The notes under the pieces were generated by a model. The model did not search any database. It was not told where the DNA came from and worked only from the letters and a program-made list of their open reading frames with translations. The translations under genes and the position numbers were made by a program. A DNA stretch of 64,000 nucleotides from Rhynchospora pubera (taxonomy: Eukaryota; Streptophyta; Magnoliopsida; Poales; Cyperaceae): positions 117,232,752 to 117,296,751 of the forward strand of contig CM051462.1 in NCBI GenBank assembly GCA_028095005.1, read 5' to 3'. Positions 44,504-57,515 of the stretch are shown here, piece after piece. Positions within the stretch are counted from its first letter, which is position 1; every line of letters starts with the position of its first letter.

Positions 44504-45728
44504 GAGAGAGGAGGACTCCTGGAGGAGTGAGTGGGAGAGGTGTAGTAGGCGGCGTGAGGCGAGGGTAGAGTCGGTAAGCGATATTTGTGGGGCCACATGT
44601 CAGTGACTGTAGATACTTTATAAGGAAAGAGCGAAGGGTTTAATTTTTAATTATGGGGATATTATTTTGGGATGGTTAATTAACAATCTTTCTTGGAAGG
44701 AAGTTTTTAGCAAGTGGTTATGGTTATGCTGACGTATGTTATGTATGGTAATATGGTATGAAGGAAAGCTTCCAAGAATAAGGTGCCTTTCTTAATTTGC
44801 CTTTTAGCGTGTGTGGAAAGAAATTCTATTAAGGGCAGAGATAATGTCTTGTGACAATAACAATTAATCATAGACGCTTATTTCTGGTGATGACAAAGTA
44901 AAACATTGAGCTAATATTTCACCTTTTGGAAAACAGGGGGCGAAATCAAATCAGTGAATTAGAAGGAAATATAAATGGAGGTTCTCTAATTAAAATTGAT
45001 AAATTTGTTGAGGATCTTATTTAGCCAATTGCACCGATCAGTTGGCGAGTGAATCAGTCAAAAGGGCCATATCTTTTTAGAGCGATGAGCTTTGTGCAAA
45101 AAAGACAAGATTTAACGTGATGTGCTCCTGGCGGTTATATGTGGCATGTTCTGTGTAGCCACGCTAAAACTGCTTGATCGTTTTAATATTGGCTTTTTTT
45201 TCTTGGAAATTTTTCTGTGAGAATCAATTTTGAATCTGACTTTAATCACAACCATTCATTAGTGCTAATTAATTAATTTTTTTAGAAATGTGCGGCTGAG
45301 ATTAAAATCCGATTTAGAAATTAGTTCTCAAGGGAGAATTTCCTTTTTTTTGGGTGTCCGAACTAATCCATCATAGCATTTCACTTTTGAGAGAAGTTGC
45401 AAGCTTACTATAGCAATTTTTATTTTCTTCATTTTATTTCTTTTAATTAATTATCACATTAATATCATGTTTTTAATTGCTAACAATACATAATTAATTA
45501 ATTATATATATAATTATAATTACATCAAATAATTCTCGTTGATGTACAGAAGTGTACGCCTGCTATTGCTTAATAAATAGTGTTAAAGTGACTTGTGAGT
45601 TGTGAGAGATGAAGGTGGGAATGCGGAGAGTGGAGACTAGAGGCTGCCATCCTATAGCAACATAGCATCCCCTCTAAAGTCAACTAAAAGAATACCTTTA
45701 ATTTGTAAACCTTTCTAGTGTTTGTAAC
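44504..45728. other. Intergenic, ZAT promoter region and AT-rich DNA
   Basis: No further gene seen. Confidence 0.4.
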
Positions 45729-46475
45729 TAGTGAATTACAAATCGTGTCGTGTTAACCGTGTTGTCACGACACGGACCCGTGTTGACACGACACGACACG
45801 CCACGTGTACGGATTCAACACGACACAACTGTGTTGGTGTGTCGTGTCAAAACTGTGTCGTGTTGACATTTTTAGAAAATTGACAAGGTTTAACACGACA
45901 CGATTCAATACGACACGATTTGACACGACACGGTTACAACACGACACAACAAGATTTTATTTTATTTTAAAACTTAAAATAAAAAATATTATAAAAATAT
46001 TAATATATTATAAAAACAAAGGATGATTTGAATTTTAAGGATAAAAATATAATACAGAAACTATAATTAAAAATTTCCAACTAATTAATATTATGTAATT
46101 AGTAATTTATTATCTAGTTAATTAATTATTATATTGTATCATCATGAATTATTATGATATTATTTTTTATCGACTATATAACAAATTTATAAAATTTAAT
46201 ACAATTTTTTATCATTTTATCTCTAATTTTAAAATATATCTAACTATTTTTAAATAAATTTTTAACACGGTTCGACACGGTTGACATAACTGTATCGTGG
46301 CGTGTCAACACGGTTTCCAACTGTGTCGTATCAATTTCCGTGTTGTGTCGGCCTTTCCCTTCACTAAATACGACACGACACGACACGGTTGCATGTATAA
46401 ACCGTGTCAACACGACACGACACGATGCTAAACACACCCGTGTTTGCCACGATACGATAAGATTACAATTCACTA
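45729..46475. repeat. Fold-back element rich in GTGTCGTGTC / GACACGACAC
   Basis: Inverted ends TAGTGAATTACAA and, on the right, TAGTGAATTGTAATC, each leading into ~180-200 bases of repeated ACACGACACG and GTGTCGTGTTGAC motifs, around an AT-rich centre (45960-46260). ORFs here are repeats of RVV/TTR and not proteins. Flanks show no convincing target duplication. Such cacgacacg repeats are widespread in plant genomes. Confidence 0.7.
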
Positions 46476-46679
46476 AGATTGTACAGCGAACTTGGACATC
46501 ATTTTCTTTCATACATCAGGTAAGAAGCCAACAAAAGAGTCACAGCCCGGGGTAGTTTTAGTTTAATTAGTTTATAATCTCTGGTTAGTGGGATTAAGAT
46601 AACGTTCACACAATAAACATAAATTATAATTAGCAGAGACAGGCGCAGAATTTTCTGTTTGCTCCCACAGGGTTGACCT

Positions 46680-46882
46680 GAAGTCGCATCCTCTGGATGG
46701 CCATCCAGTGGATGGTTCGATCTCAGCCGTCTGATTTAATCTCAATGGCTATAAATGCCCCGTGCATGATACTAAGATTGATAGGCCCGAAAAAATCTAA
46801 CCGTTTAGATTAAATCAGACGGCTCGTATCCAAAGACGTCCACTGGATGGTTGTATTACAACCATCCAGAGGATACGCTCCC
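46680..46882. mobile_element. MITE, 203 bp (MULE type)
   Basis: 10 bp target duplication GGGTTGACCT at 46670-46679 and 46883-46892. Inverted ends with ATCCTCTGGATGG, and internal AGATTAAATCAGACGG with its inverse. No coding sequence. Confidence 0.85.
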
Positions 46883-46892
46883 GGGTTGACCT

Positions 46893-47477
46893 AGCCTAAA
46901 GGTAACCAACGGATTGAGATTAAATTAAAAAATAGTATTAAAGCAAACTAGGTATACGAGTAACACAAGCAATTAATCCCCATTGAAAAAGACTCTTGTC
47001 ATTCCCAAAACAAAGAAGTTTCTTCGGTTAAGGAGACAGCTGGCGACGCTAGCTAGCAATGAGAATTGAGACATGATCAACTTCCCTCTCAAGTCTAAAG
47101 ACTAATAAAACACAAAAAGCTTGATTTTGTTTACGGGTCAAAATAATGTACCCGTTATTATAGACTTAATCAGTGATTCACTATTCACTAAACAAGAGAA
47201 ATAAACGAAGAAAAGAAATTAAAAGGAAAAATAAATCATCATCATGCCTGACGTCTATTACAAAAGGATTAATTGCACCCTGTTGCAATTTCACTGATCT
47301 ACAGTCTCAATTGGGATAATTAATCACACTAACTAGGCACAACAAAGCAATTTTTTCTTAACACTTCAAGATATCTAAACCCAATGCTATTTACCGCCCC
47401 CAAAACAAATCATGACTATCAACAGAAAAAGTAGATTATAACAGAACAAATAATTAATTAAAAAATAAAAATAAAGC
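46893..47477. other. Intergenic and 3' flank of second ZAT gene
   Basis: AT-rich; nothing recognised beyond the presumed 3' UTR near 47300-47477. Confidence 0.4.
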
Positions 47478-48092
47478 TTAAGCAGCAAGCAAGAGGCGCT
47501 GCTTCTTGACTCCAAGAAAATCAACCATTTTATTATCTCCAGCCTCCTCTTGCACCACCACCATGGTGATCTCTGCATCCGCCTCAGGCGCCGGCATATT
47601 CAAATCAAATTCAAACTTCGACTTCGCGGCCGCACCGCCTTCGTAGTGCAATCTCTTGTGTCCTCCGAGCGCCTGACCTGAAGGGAAAGTTCTGAGGCAA
47701 ATTGAGCACTGGTGCACCTTGACCCGGTCCACACCCGCCGCTGACGAAGCACTTCCAGGTGCCGCGTCATCTCCCAACACAGGTTTCCTGTGGCTCGTCT
47801 TGTGTCCTCCCAACGCCTGGTACGAACCGAACGACTTCCCACAAACCGAGCACTGGTAAGACTGCTTCGCCCCATCCAACGGCTGACTGTCAGATTCCGA
47901 ATCGGATCTAGATCCGGATCCATCACGAGAGAGAAGCATGAGGTCGAGAGCACCTTGCTCGGCCTCTGACGTGGCGGCTGAGCGCTGACGCTTGGATCGC
48001 TTGCCCTTGGAGGGGATCTCAATAGGGTACAGAGGAGGCTTGGGAGTGAAGAACTCAGTCTTGGTTGGGGTTTCGAGAGAATCGAGAGCCAT
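47478..48092 (-). CDS. ZAT-type C2H2 zinc-finger repressor (two fingers, EAR motif), second copy
   Basis: Intronless, 204 residues, start MALDSLETPT. NLS-like GKRSKRQR (30-37), L-box around ALDLMLLSRD (48-57), finger 1 C81/C84/H97/H101 and finger 2 C129/C132/H145/H149, both with QALGGH, EAR motif FDLNMPAPE (162-170), and the same end VKKQRL as its neighbour. Same plan and starting residues as the 43.8 kb gene but clearly diverged between the domains, so an older duplicate. Expected to be a nuclear repressor in stress responses. Confidence 0.93.
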   Translation of the reverse strand: MALDSLETPTKTEFFTPKPPLYPIEIPSKGKRSKRQRSAATSEAEQGALDLMLLSRDGSGSRSDSESDSQPLDGAKQSYQCSVCGKSFGSYQALGGHKTSHRKPVLGDDAAPGSASSAAGVDRVKVHQCSICLRTFPSGQALGGHKRLHYEGGAAAKSKFEFDLNMPAPEADAEITMVVVQEEAGDNKMVDFLGVKKQRLLLAA

Positions 48093-48186
48093 GGATTGAA
48101 ATTTGGAAAGAGAAGAGTTTGAGCGGAGAAGGAGAAGTGGGAAATTAACTTGAAGAGGAAAAGAGCGAGTGGAGTCGTGGGGAGAA

Positions 48187-48198
48187 GGGTATATATAG
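48187..48198 (-). promoter_or_regulatory. TATA box of second ZAT gene
   Basis: Minus-strand CCCTATATATACCC about 100 bases before the ATG. Confidence 0.55.
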
Positions 48199-51100
48199 GG
48201 AGGTGGGAGTGAGTGGGGGAGATGTAAGAGGCGGCGGGTTTGAGAGGTGGAGTCGGTAAGCGGTATCGGGTCGGGTGGGGCCCGCGTGGAAGTGAGTGTT
48301 ACTGGTCTACTGGAGCGGCTAAAACTTGATTAGTGGCAGCTAATAGAGGGATATTATTAATTACCAAATTGAGAAGGGATCAGGAATTTTGATTGTTTCT
48401 AATTCATTGACACTTGACAGGGTGTAATTGCGACGAAACAAGGAAACTCTTTCTTTCTTTTTTATTCTGTTTTTGAATTGTTATAAGGAAACCTTTTTGG
48501 ATGGAAATTTTCTGAAGAAATTTCTATGAATTTTCAGTGTATGTTCCTAGTCACTTTTTTTTTTCAATCAAGTCTATTGATTATATCGAATATGAATATT
48601 TGGACAAATTTTTATTATATATGCGTTGTACCGCGAATTAAATAATAGGAAGGTTTTTTTTTTCGTTTTAACTAGAGTTTTATGGAGAAATTATCTATAT
48701 GTTTTTTTCCTTTCTTGTTGTTCTTTTGATAAATTGGTTTCTTTATATATTACTCTTTCATTGCTTTAATTTAATCCAGTTAGAAATAAACCCATAAAAA
48801 TGGGTAAAAAAATGGAAAAACAAATGTAATTATTTTAACTACGCAATGTTCACATTATGTATGCACTTATGAGATCCGACATTATTTTACGTTCGGTATA
48901 TCACTCTATTTTAAATGTTTAATAAATAAGATCAAATATCTCAACAGAAAGATACACGAGACACTAAACAAATTACACATGATTCACAACTGCATTAGTG
49001 CATTTTTATATGTGATTTTTCCCATCTGTTTTTCCCTTTGCCTTTTATTGTTATGAATGGTTGATTAGTCCGTATGACCGTATCTCTTAAGATCTACTAC
49101 ATAACACTTACCATCTTGGGACTTGGGGTCAGTTAGCTTAGTCCCCCTGGTTTTCGTCTAAACCTTTCTATCACGTTATATCTCAAAATTATATAGATTC
49201 TATTGTTGAATTTTCTATTAGGATGTTGTACCGTTTCCAACTGTATACAACAAAAACAGGCTCAATTAAAATTTTTAAATGGTCGTCACAGGATCTTTAT
49301 TTAGCGAAACACGAGATTAATTCAACGCTTTAGCGTCTCATTGCTTTAGAAAGCTAGCAACAACCTCTTATAGTTGCTCTTGAAAAATAATATTAAATTA
49401 ATAACCTAATAGTCGCGTGCAGTTTATTATTAATTATTTGTTATATAAGTAAATGATTATCTTTCATTCATATTCCACGACAGCGTAAGTTTCTCAAAAG
49501 CAATCTTTCAATATAATTTCAAACAAAATGAACTAAAAAACAAAACATATACAAATTTCCACAAATATGAATTATGAATAGTTGTTTACTGTTCTCAAAT
49601 GTTATGCATCTCAAAAATTGTACGCTTCATCAGAAATTCAATACTTGTGCTTTTCTGTAACAAGTAGGCAATTTTTATTGGGTAATAAATAGCAATTATT
49701 AATTTCCAAATAACAAAACTATTAGACAAGAACTTTTAAAATTTTTAATTATTCCAAAAATATTGTACATGCATGTAGTGTTACATGTAATAAGTTCGTA
49801 GATATTGCCTTGTAATAATTTTAATGGATCTAATATCACCATTACACCATATAGTTTCTGATTAATAACGTTTATGTAGTGAAACTTATGCCAAAACCAT
49901 GAGGCATGAATCATCTGATTTGAAAGCAGCAATTAAGGGCCACTGAGTAGTGATTTTTCCCCTCCGGAATCAATTTAATTAACTGGGCGCATTTGAAGCA
50001 TTGTATTAAAATTAAGCAATTCTTTCTTTAGATGATTCGGTGATTGAACTAATTTACTTACTACAATGAGCTACAAAAGCTGTAATTAAGATTTTTCTTA
50101 GCTGGATTACATCATGCATATATTTAATAAAAACTAAAATTGAAAACCCAATTTTTTTGAAGATAATTTTAAAACCCAAATTGCAACTCTATTGTGAGAT
50201 ATATATTTTGTGGGAACATGACATTAGCTCATCACTGTAATAAAGAGTTGAGTAATTAAATCTAAACATGAGATCTAGGACGACGTGCTAGCTGTTGCAC
50301 AAATTGCATAATTGCATCATTGGTTGATACGCACGTCTTGGTGTGTTCCTCTATTTTGTGGTGGCCATGAACTGAGAGAGAGGAGAAGCATAGTACACTT
50401 GCCAATCATGCATCTTTTTTTTCTTATCGCTCCAATCTTACATTGCTTCATACTATAAGCGCACTCCACTGCACGCTCTTGCACCAAGCCACCAACCACT
50501 CGCCTTTACACACTCCACGTTCTGCTGCATCTTACCCAACATCAGAACAGGGAAAAGACTGCTTTTGTTTGCTTGTTCTCCTCCTCATTAAAAATATATG
50601 GCTTCCTTTATTCCGATAAATACTGTAATAATAATATATAATTACATATGGATTTGTTTGGGATCTACAACTCTCTTCTGCAACAAGTCATTTTAGAGCC
50701 AAGTGTTGTGGGTGACATTTTTACTTTACAGTATATGTATATCTAGATTTTAGTTTTACGTTTTGCTGATGATTGCGTAAATAATTTTATTTTTTTTAAA
50801 TAACAGTATCGCAAGAAGGGACACCAGGCTTTATAACTAGCCAAACAGAAAACTTACAAAATTCTTACAAATAATATTAATTTTTAATTGGCTCAATAGG
50901 AATCAGATATTAAAATACAATTGAAAATCCATCGTCCTTTATAAAATGGGTAAAGTCGTTTGAAAAAATAATTCAAATTTAATAATGACCCCAATCAATA
51001 TCATGTGAAGACACGGTCTTTAAAGTTGCATTAATTACAAAAATAAATAGAACTTTATATAACATTATATCAGGACATCATCCATTGGTAAGTTATATTC

Positions 51101-53395
51101 ATCTAATATCATGCATACATTTAAATTAAATTTAAAATCGTAGTCCAATAGAAACTCATAATTTAAGACGTAAAATATGGTGAATATCAATTTTAAATTT
51201 AATTTAAATGTATTCATTCGGTTACTTGTCAAATGAGAATTTTAAATTTACACAATATATAGATAACCTGAATATGGTGTAATGCACCGTGTACGTCAAA
51301 TTAATTAGTAGCACTAATTTTGTGTAGTTTCTGTTCGCACAGATTTATTTTTAGCATACGTAAGCAAAGATTTTTTAGGTGTAAAAAGATGACAGTTAAT
51401 GTCTATGCAATTGGAATTATTTTATGAATCCACAAATTAAGAAAACTCTGCCCGCAAGTGATATTTCCGTGTGGTCACGCAATAAAAAAAAAATCTGGAA
51501 ACAAGTTGGAATTTATCTGCTTTTAATTCGGATAATTTTAAAATAATGTAATAAGAATATCTAAGCTTCTTAAACTTTCTATTTGTTAAATTAAAATTTC
51601 CAAGCATATATAGTTAGATATAATTGGAAAAAGGTAGTTAGGAATCAAGATTATAATTAACCAATGAGATCGAAATCATCCAAATTTAGTGAAGGACATG
51701 CAGGCCGGGAACATGGATGGACAGATTAATTTAGTGGGGAAAGTTTACCCAATTCGGAGACATTGCTAGGTTTATTCGGAGCATCTCCTCTAGTGAGTTA
51801 TATACTGGGTGGCTCTTAAATCTCTCAGTAAGGTGCCTTTATTTTTGGTGGGAAAAAAAAAAGAAAATAATTTTTTTCGTTATTTCAAAGTTCTTTGTGA
51901 GGATGCTATATATTGCGACCTTGTATAAAAAATGCACTAAATATTTTATCACATATGTACATATTTTAGAAATTCTGAAAGTATCAACATAGCCTATTAA
52001 TAACTAACTTCTAATAACAGCTAGCCAATATATGTAACAGTTTATTAATTTAACAGTCAAGTTGGATAGACCACGTCAAGGGAGGTTAAATAAAATTAAA
52101 TCGGATATATATATCAAATATAATTAGTAAGCTATAGGAATTAAACTAGATGAGAAATAGAACAAAATGCATGATTTTGGTAAAAGAGGGGAACTATAAC
52201 AAAAATTAAAACAAATTTGTTCTAGTTCCATGATTTTGGTATAACTAGAATAAGGTCGCGAACTAGACCTTGTTCTAGTTCGTGGTTCATTTGGTTGCAC
52301 GCGAACTAGCTAGTTCATGGGTTTGCCAAACATAGCCATATTCTCAATAATGTAAAAGTGCATAACAAATTATTTTTTATGATATTCTATTATAAATCTG
52401 TGGTCATTGGTCTAAATTAATATTTCTGGCAAGAAAATAGCAGGAATTGCGAATTGCTTGTTTTGGGGTTGTAAAATTTAATTTTTTCCAATTAATTACT
52501 TAGGGGTGTCGTTGAGCTGAAAACAACTAATTAACCAGAAGATTGGCAACGTTGACATATACAGTTTAAAAAAAGAAAAAAAAAGGACTATATGGAAAAG
52601 TACGTAGGTTCAAGCGGGAAAAATTATACTGTATCGACAGCTATCTCTTATGTATAATAAAATTAGTTATTTTGAATACTTTCCAATAATCTTTTTATCT
52701 GCAATTAAAATGGATTCATATAGTCTCTAAAATTAAAAATATATATTATAAAATATATTATAACCAGATCTGGTGCATTTTAGTTCAGTAAGTTTAGATG
52801 AAATTTGACTTTTTATAATTAAAAACTTTAAATTTTAGAGAATGATTCCATCATCACAAATTTTTATAAGTCCTGCTGGCTGCTGCTAACCAATGAATTC
52901 AAAAAATTAATGTTGTTATTTTTTTTTTACAAGAAGTACACGTTGATATAAAATTTTATAAATTTTAAAGTATATTTCGAACAAAATAAAAAATATATAT
53001 AAAAAAGTTTAATAAAAACTGATTACTATGTTGAAATAATTTTAGTCTCTTTGTCTAATTATCCAATATAAATGAAACTTCAAAACTTTTAAGCGTTTAA
53101 ATCGATGTATCTTTTGTTAAAAAAAATGTAAGATCAATAATTGATTCGACGTTACGACTACAAGTTTTTTTTTTAATAAATACTATAATAGTCGAAAAAC
53201 TAAATATTATGCACCAATTTTAATTATTTCGTTTTTATTTCTTTAAACCAAACCCCGTATGGTAGGTAAAATAGTTATACGTACTGTAAAGTGCATTCAA
53301 TCCTTCCGGTCTAAATGACACAGTCCAAATTTGATAAGATGCAACCACAAGTTTCATTGGAAAAGCGCCCACTACTCCAATTAATATAATTTATT
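48199..53395. other. Long AT-rich intergenic region
   Basis: About 5 kb without a recognisable gene. ORFs at 49699-49932 and 50317-50499 have no coding character. A decayed repeat with GAACTAG motifs lies at 52200-52320. Nothing else supported. Confidence 0.45.
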
Positions 53396-53563
53396 GGGGT
53401 CGTTTGGATGTTGTAGGAATTTGGAGAATTTGCAATTTTAGGCATAAATTTATTGGGAAGTGTGTAACTTTGTGAAGAGTTTGAATTGTTTATAATAAAT
53501 TTGGCATATGAAATTCCGGAAATTTACAATTCCCTCTTATTCCAATTCCATCCAAACGCCCCC
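53396..53563. mobile_element. MITE, copy 3 of the three-copy family
   Basis: Ends GGGGTCGTTTGGATG and, inverted, GGGGGCGTTTGGATGG. Core AAGTGTGTAACTTTGTGAAG shared with 23044 and 42449. Target duplication unclear. Confidence 0.75.
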
Positions 53564-55795
53564 ATAATGCATGCATATTTTGTCCGGTGCTATGTGCCCT
53601 ATGTGTTGAGAAATCAACCCCTTTTTTCCCATTCCCTTTCATATTATTCCGGGTTAGACAACTTAGACCGCTTCAATTAGCGCTTGAACTCTTTTAATCT
53701 TTTTAACCTACTAGTCTTTTTTTTTTTTTTTGAATTAAACCTACTGGTCTACCAATCCACCTTCAAGTTTCAATTTATTTCTTTTAATCTCGCAACTTGT
53801 AACTTTCTCATGAACACTACCCATCAAAAAAACTTTCTCATGAACACAACTTCAAAAAAACCCGGAGTACAGAGTGCCGGCTTCTTAATTTGTGTACTGT
53901 GGCTTCCTAATTCGTGATGTAGCGGGTCAATCTTTTGCCGAACTTGATCTTCAACACGAAAATGTTACATGGTTTAGACACAAAACATCATCCTATAAAG
54001 ACAGAAAAAGGTCTGAAACTTGGTCCAGTTGTCACTTGTCAACGCAAGCGTCAGACACAGACCTCAGAAATATTAAGGATAAATTAGATTAGCATTGTCA
54101 ATTAATGCTATTAATTACCATCAAACCCTCTCGCTTAACACCAACAACTAGAAGCCAGTTTTTTTTTTCTGTGGTTGACTTTTAACATTCTGCTGGCTTG
54201 GCCCACACAGATTTGAACTCCTATTCCCGAAATGAACTACATACGCTTGGTCCACAAACACCAAGAGCTGACACATGGCCACATGGGGTCAGCGAATTCA
54301 TTGCTTTCGGCACGTGTCGCAAGGAATTCATCACATATTAATCCAACACTCACTCTTTTACACTGGGTCACTGGGATGATTAGGGAGGAGAAATATTGGA
54401 GGGAAGTAAATAGAATGGGAAGGGAAAAAAAAAATTATCTTTGTTTGTTTGGATAATTAATGAAAGGGAAGGAAAAATGTTTTCCCTCGCTTTTTTCTTC
54501 TGTTTGGATGATAAAATTAATAGAAGAAAAATTAAAACTAATTAATCGCAAAAGACCATTATACCCTTGACTATTTCTTAAAATTCAAAATATTATTTAT
54601 CTTCACGTGCACACTTAAATCCAGAACGACAAAAAATATTTTCCAGAAACAACTTAAATAAAGTTGACAATATCAAAATAAAGGTCAAGTTGTACCAATC
54701 TTGCTGAACCCGTAACAATCTCTTAATGGTAAATAGATATTCATGCTAAGAAAATTGCATAATTACACTTAGTAGTCACTTCCATATGCAAAGGAGATCA
54801 ATAGATCATTTGGTAAATTATACTCAATATGCTTACATAACATTACTACAACAGTATTTTTGGGTCTCAAGATGATAAAACAAAATATACTTTAAGAATC
54901 TATTACTATTTTTATTTTATGAACTGATACGTTTGGTCCTGCAACAAAGTTATTGGAAGTCACTCCTGTCAGTGTCAACGCAGCTTACACAAATTGAATT
55001 AATTTGATTTCTTACCTATGTAATACATCAAATTAGAAATAATTAAAAGTACTATTAAGTTTTTTACTAGAAATTTCTAAATCCAAATAGTATTCATGGC
55101 TTCATGCAGTATTTCAAGGGTGAACATTTAGATAGCTAGTGGATCGTTAAAATTAAGAAGCAAGCATGAATCATTGTGATCCTAAAATCTTCAACACTAC
55201 AGAAGAGTTTTATTCCGAGTTTTTTTTTAATTTATTTTATATATTTTATATATGTGGCTGTATTATATCATGTAAATTTCACACCAAATATCAGCTTTGG
55301 ACCTCTCTCATATATATGGTCCGGTATTTTTTTAGTTTCCCATTGTGGGACTAAACATAGGCTGAAATCCGGACAAAAATCATAACATGGTTGTGCTCTC
55401 CATTCACAAATCAAGGACGCCTCCATTTCTTTATTTCAGAAAAAATATATATTCGTTTTTTAATTGTTTGAAGGTCTTTACAAAATCATTTGGGTGTGAA
55501 AGTTCATGCACTTGCTCAAAAAAAATATAAGGAACTTCGTGATATAAAATTTTATAATTATAGAATTATAAAATATTTTAAATAATTTTATTAATCTCAT
55601 AAAATTTAATCTCCATAATAATAGTTTCCTTCTTTAAATTAATTTGTCTATGAAAATTTATATACTTAAGTTATATAAAAATGTTAGTGATAGAAAGTTT
55701 TCTAATTATAAGATTATAAAATATTTTACATAATTATAGACGTACAAATAATTCAAATAAATATATCGTCAACTCTCATCATATTTAAAAATATA

Positions 55796-55835
<40 letters not shown>

Positions 55836-56951
55836 CCGTACCCGTACTGAAATTTTTTTAAAATTTTCGAACTGCCTTACCAGTACCGTACCGGGTACGG
55901 TACTCGTACCCATACCCATGCAACATAGCTTTCTTTCAATCCAAACATAGCATTATTGTTTCCGCAAGAGAATCAATCCAGCAAGATAAAAATTAAAATT
56001 CACTCTCCCGAATCTTTCTTTCTTAAAATAGTATGGATATGTTTGGATACTTGATTGAAAATAGCATGAGAAGTGCACTAACAAATAATATTTTTGAAAA
56101 CAAAAATAGCTGAGAAAATTTGTACTCCTAAATATATGAGAAAATTTTATTTTTGAAAGAACATTTTTTTTATTATTATGCCGATAATAATGATGAAAGA
56201 ATTGATTAAAATATTGATTGTTCATGTAAGTGGCGAGTATATCACAAAGGGAGAGATAGACTTTCAAAAAAAAATTCATCTTATAAAAAAAAGCCATCCG
56301 TGGAGAAGATTGTTGTAAAAGGCAGTAGAATAAGTTACCATCTAAAGCGTGAGAGAAAATGATTCCTGGTTACAAACTTGCAAACTGCATATTGTCTCTG
56401 CAGCAGACAAACAATATTTATTTAATTGTTTAATTGTTTCTACAGTGAAAACACGAACACACAAATTATGAATGAAACGATAATTATTTCCCGTTGGTTT
56501 TAACTTTTTAGATAGCAAAAATACAAATTTAAGGAAACGATAATTCATAGGATTCGATCGACCTACTAACATGAACGCCAGACCATCTAACATTACAAAG
56601 GATTTTGGGATGGCCCAGCCCAGTATTTGTAATTCAACACACAGATTGAAATCGACCAGTCCATATTAAGCTTCAAAATGAATTATAGATTTAATAGTGC
56701 ATCGTGTGTAACAGTACCAGATTAACAGAGCATGCATAGTCTTGTAAGTAATTTATCTCAAACAGAGCTTGCATAAAATATCAGTCTTACAACACTATGC
56801 AGAGCGCACTTTTCAAACTTGCTACGAGATTACAAAAGAAGAAAGAAAACTAATGATATATGTATGCTTTAAAACCTTCATCTTAATTCACTAAAACATC
56901 CTAATAAAAACATGACTTTCTGTGATGACAGTTATCGGTTGTATCTGCCCC
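53564..56951. other. AT-rich intergenic region
   Basis: No gene recognised. 54390-54560 contains GGAAGGGAAAAAA and TTTGTTTGGAT motifs that look like part of a MITE. 55860-55940 holds a GTACCGTACCGGGTACGGTAC-like palindromic repeat fragment next to a TA microsatellite. Confidence 0.4.
55799..55833. repeat. (TA)n microsatellite
   Basis: About 17 uninterrupted TA units, next to the GTACCG repeat fragment. Confidence 0.85.
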
Positions 56952-57389
56952 TTACTCCTCCATACTATCCTCCTGCTTTGAACTTGTCTCTCCTATCTCT
57001 TTCTCATCCATGTGCTTTGTACTCGTCTCTCCTATCTCCCATTTCGACATCAACCCGGTCAAATCGAAGTAATCATTCTCCGCTTCCAGCTTAAGCTTTC
57101 CTTTGTAGTGTATCTTCTGGTGAGCCCCAAGTGCTTTTCCAGAATCAAAAGATTTTGAACATTGCAAGCATTGATGCTCTATTTGCTCATCTCGACTCTT
57201 TCGTTTCTTCGGTGTAATTTTTGCCTCGCCTTGATTTTGATGTTTCTCAGGTGTGACGTCGTCAACTCGCAAAAAATGCTGCTGAGCAAGCATTATTACG
57301 AATCCTGTTGCACGTCGCACTTCATTATCATAGATGGCGACAATAATGGTGTGATTGCTTTCGGATCTCTTTTCTGGTTGTGATAGCAT
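56952..57389 (-). CDS. One-finger C2H2 protein, diverged ZAT relative
   Basis: I place the start at 57389 (MLSQPEKRSESNH) because it aligns with the start of the 59.3 kb gene; the frame continues upstream to 57515 with a hydrophobic, non-conserved stretch. 145 residues: L-box remnant VIMLAQQHF (31-39), NLS KKRKSR (61-66), a single finger C74/C77/H90/H94 in which QALGGH has become KALGAH, then FDLTGL where the relatives have an FDLN EAR motif. Acidic repeats EIGETSSK-like at the end. The changes in the finger core and repression motif suggest altered or lost function. No introns. It may be expressed or a decaying gene. Confidence 0.6.
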   Translation of the reverse strand: MLSQPEKRSESNHTIIVAIYDNEVRRATGFVIMLAQQHFLRVDDVTPEKHQNQGEAKITPKKRKSRDEQIEHQCLQCSKSFDSGKALGAHQKIHYKGKLKLEAENDYFDLTGLMSKWEIGETSTKHMDEKEIGETSSKQEDSMEE

Positions 57390-57515
57390 GGGCTCAATCA
57401 CTTCGATGTTATTAAAATTGAGAAGATAAATTGAGGAGATATGAAGGTTAAATATGGGGATGATCAAAATGCAAGAGACAAGAATAATTATTAGACTAAT
57501 ATAAAAGGCATGCAT

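Noticed and set aside
46240..46475. 8-9 bp target duplication of the GACACG element
   Set aside because: Flanks GTTTGTAAC and AGATTGTAC match too poorly.
45765..46555. ORFs in the GTGTCGTGTC repeat
   Set aside because: Translations are simple repeats of the DNA motif.
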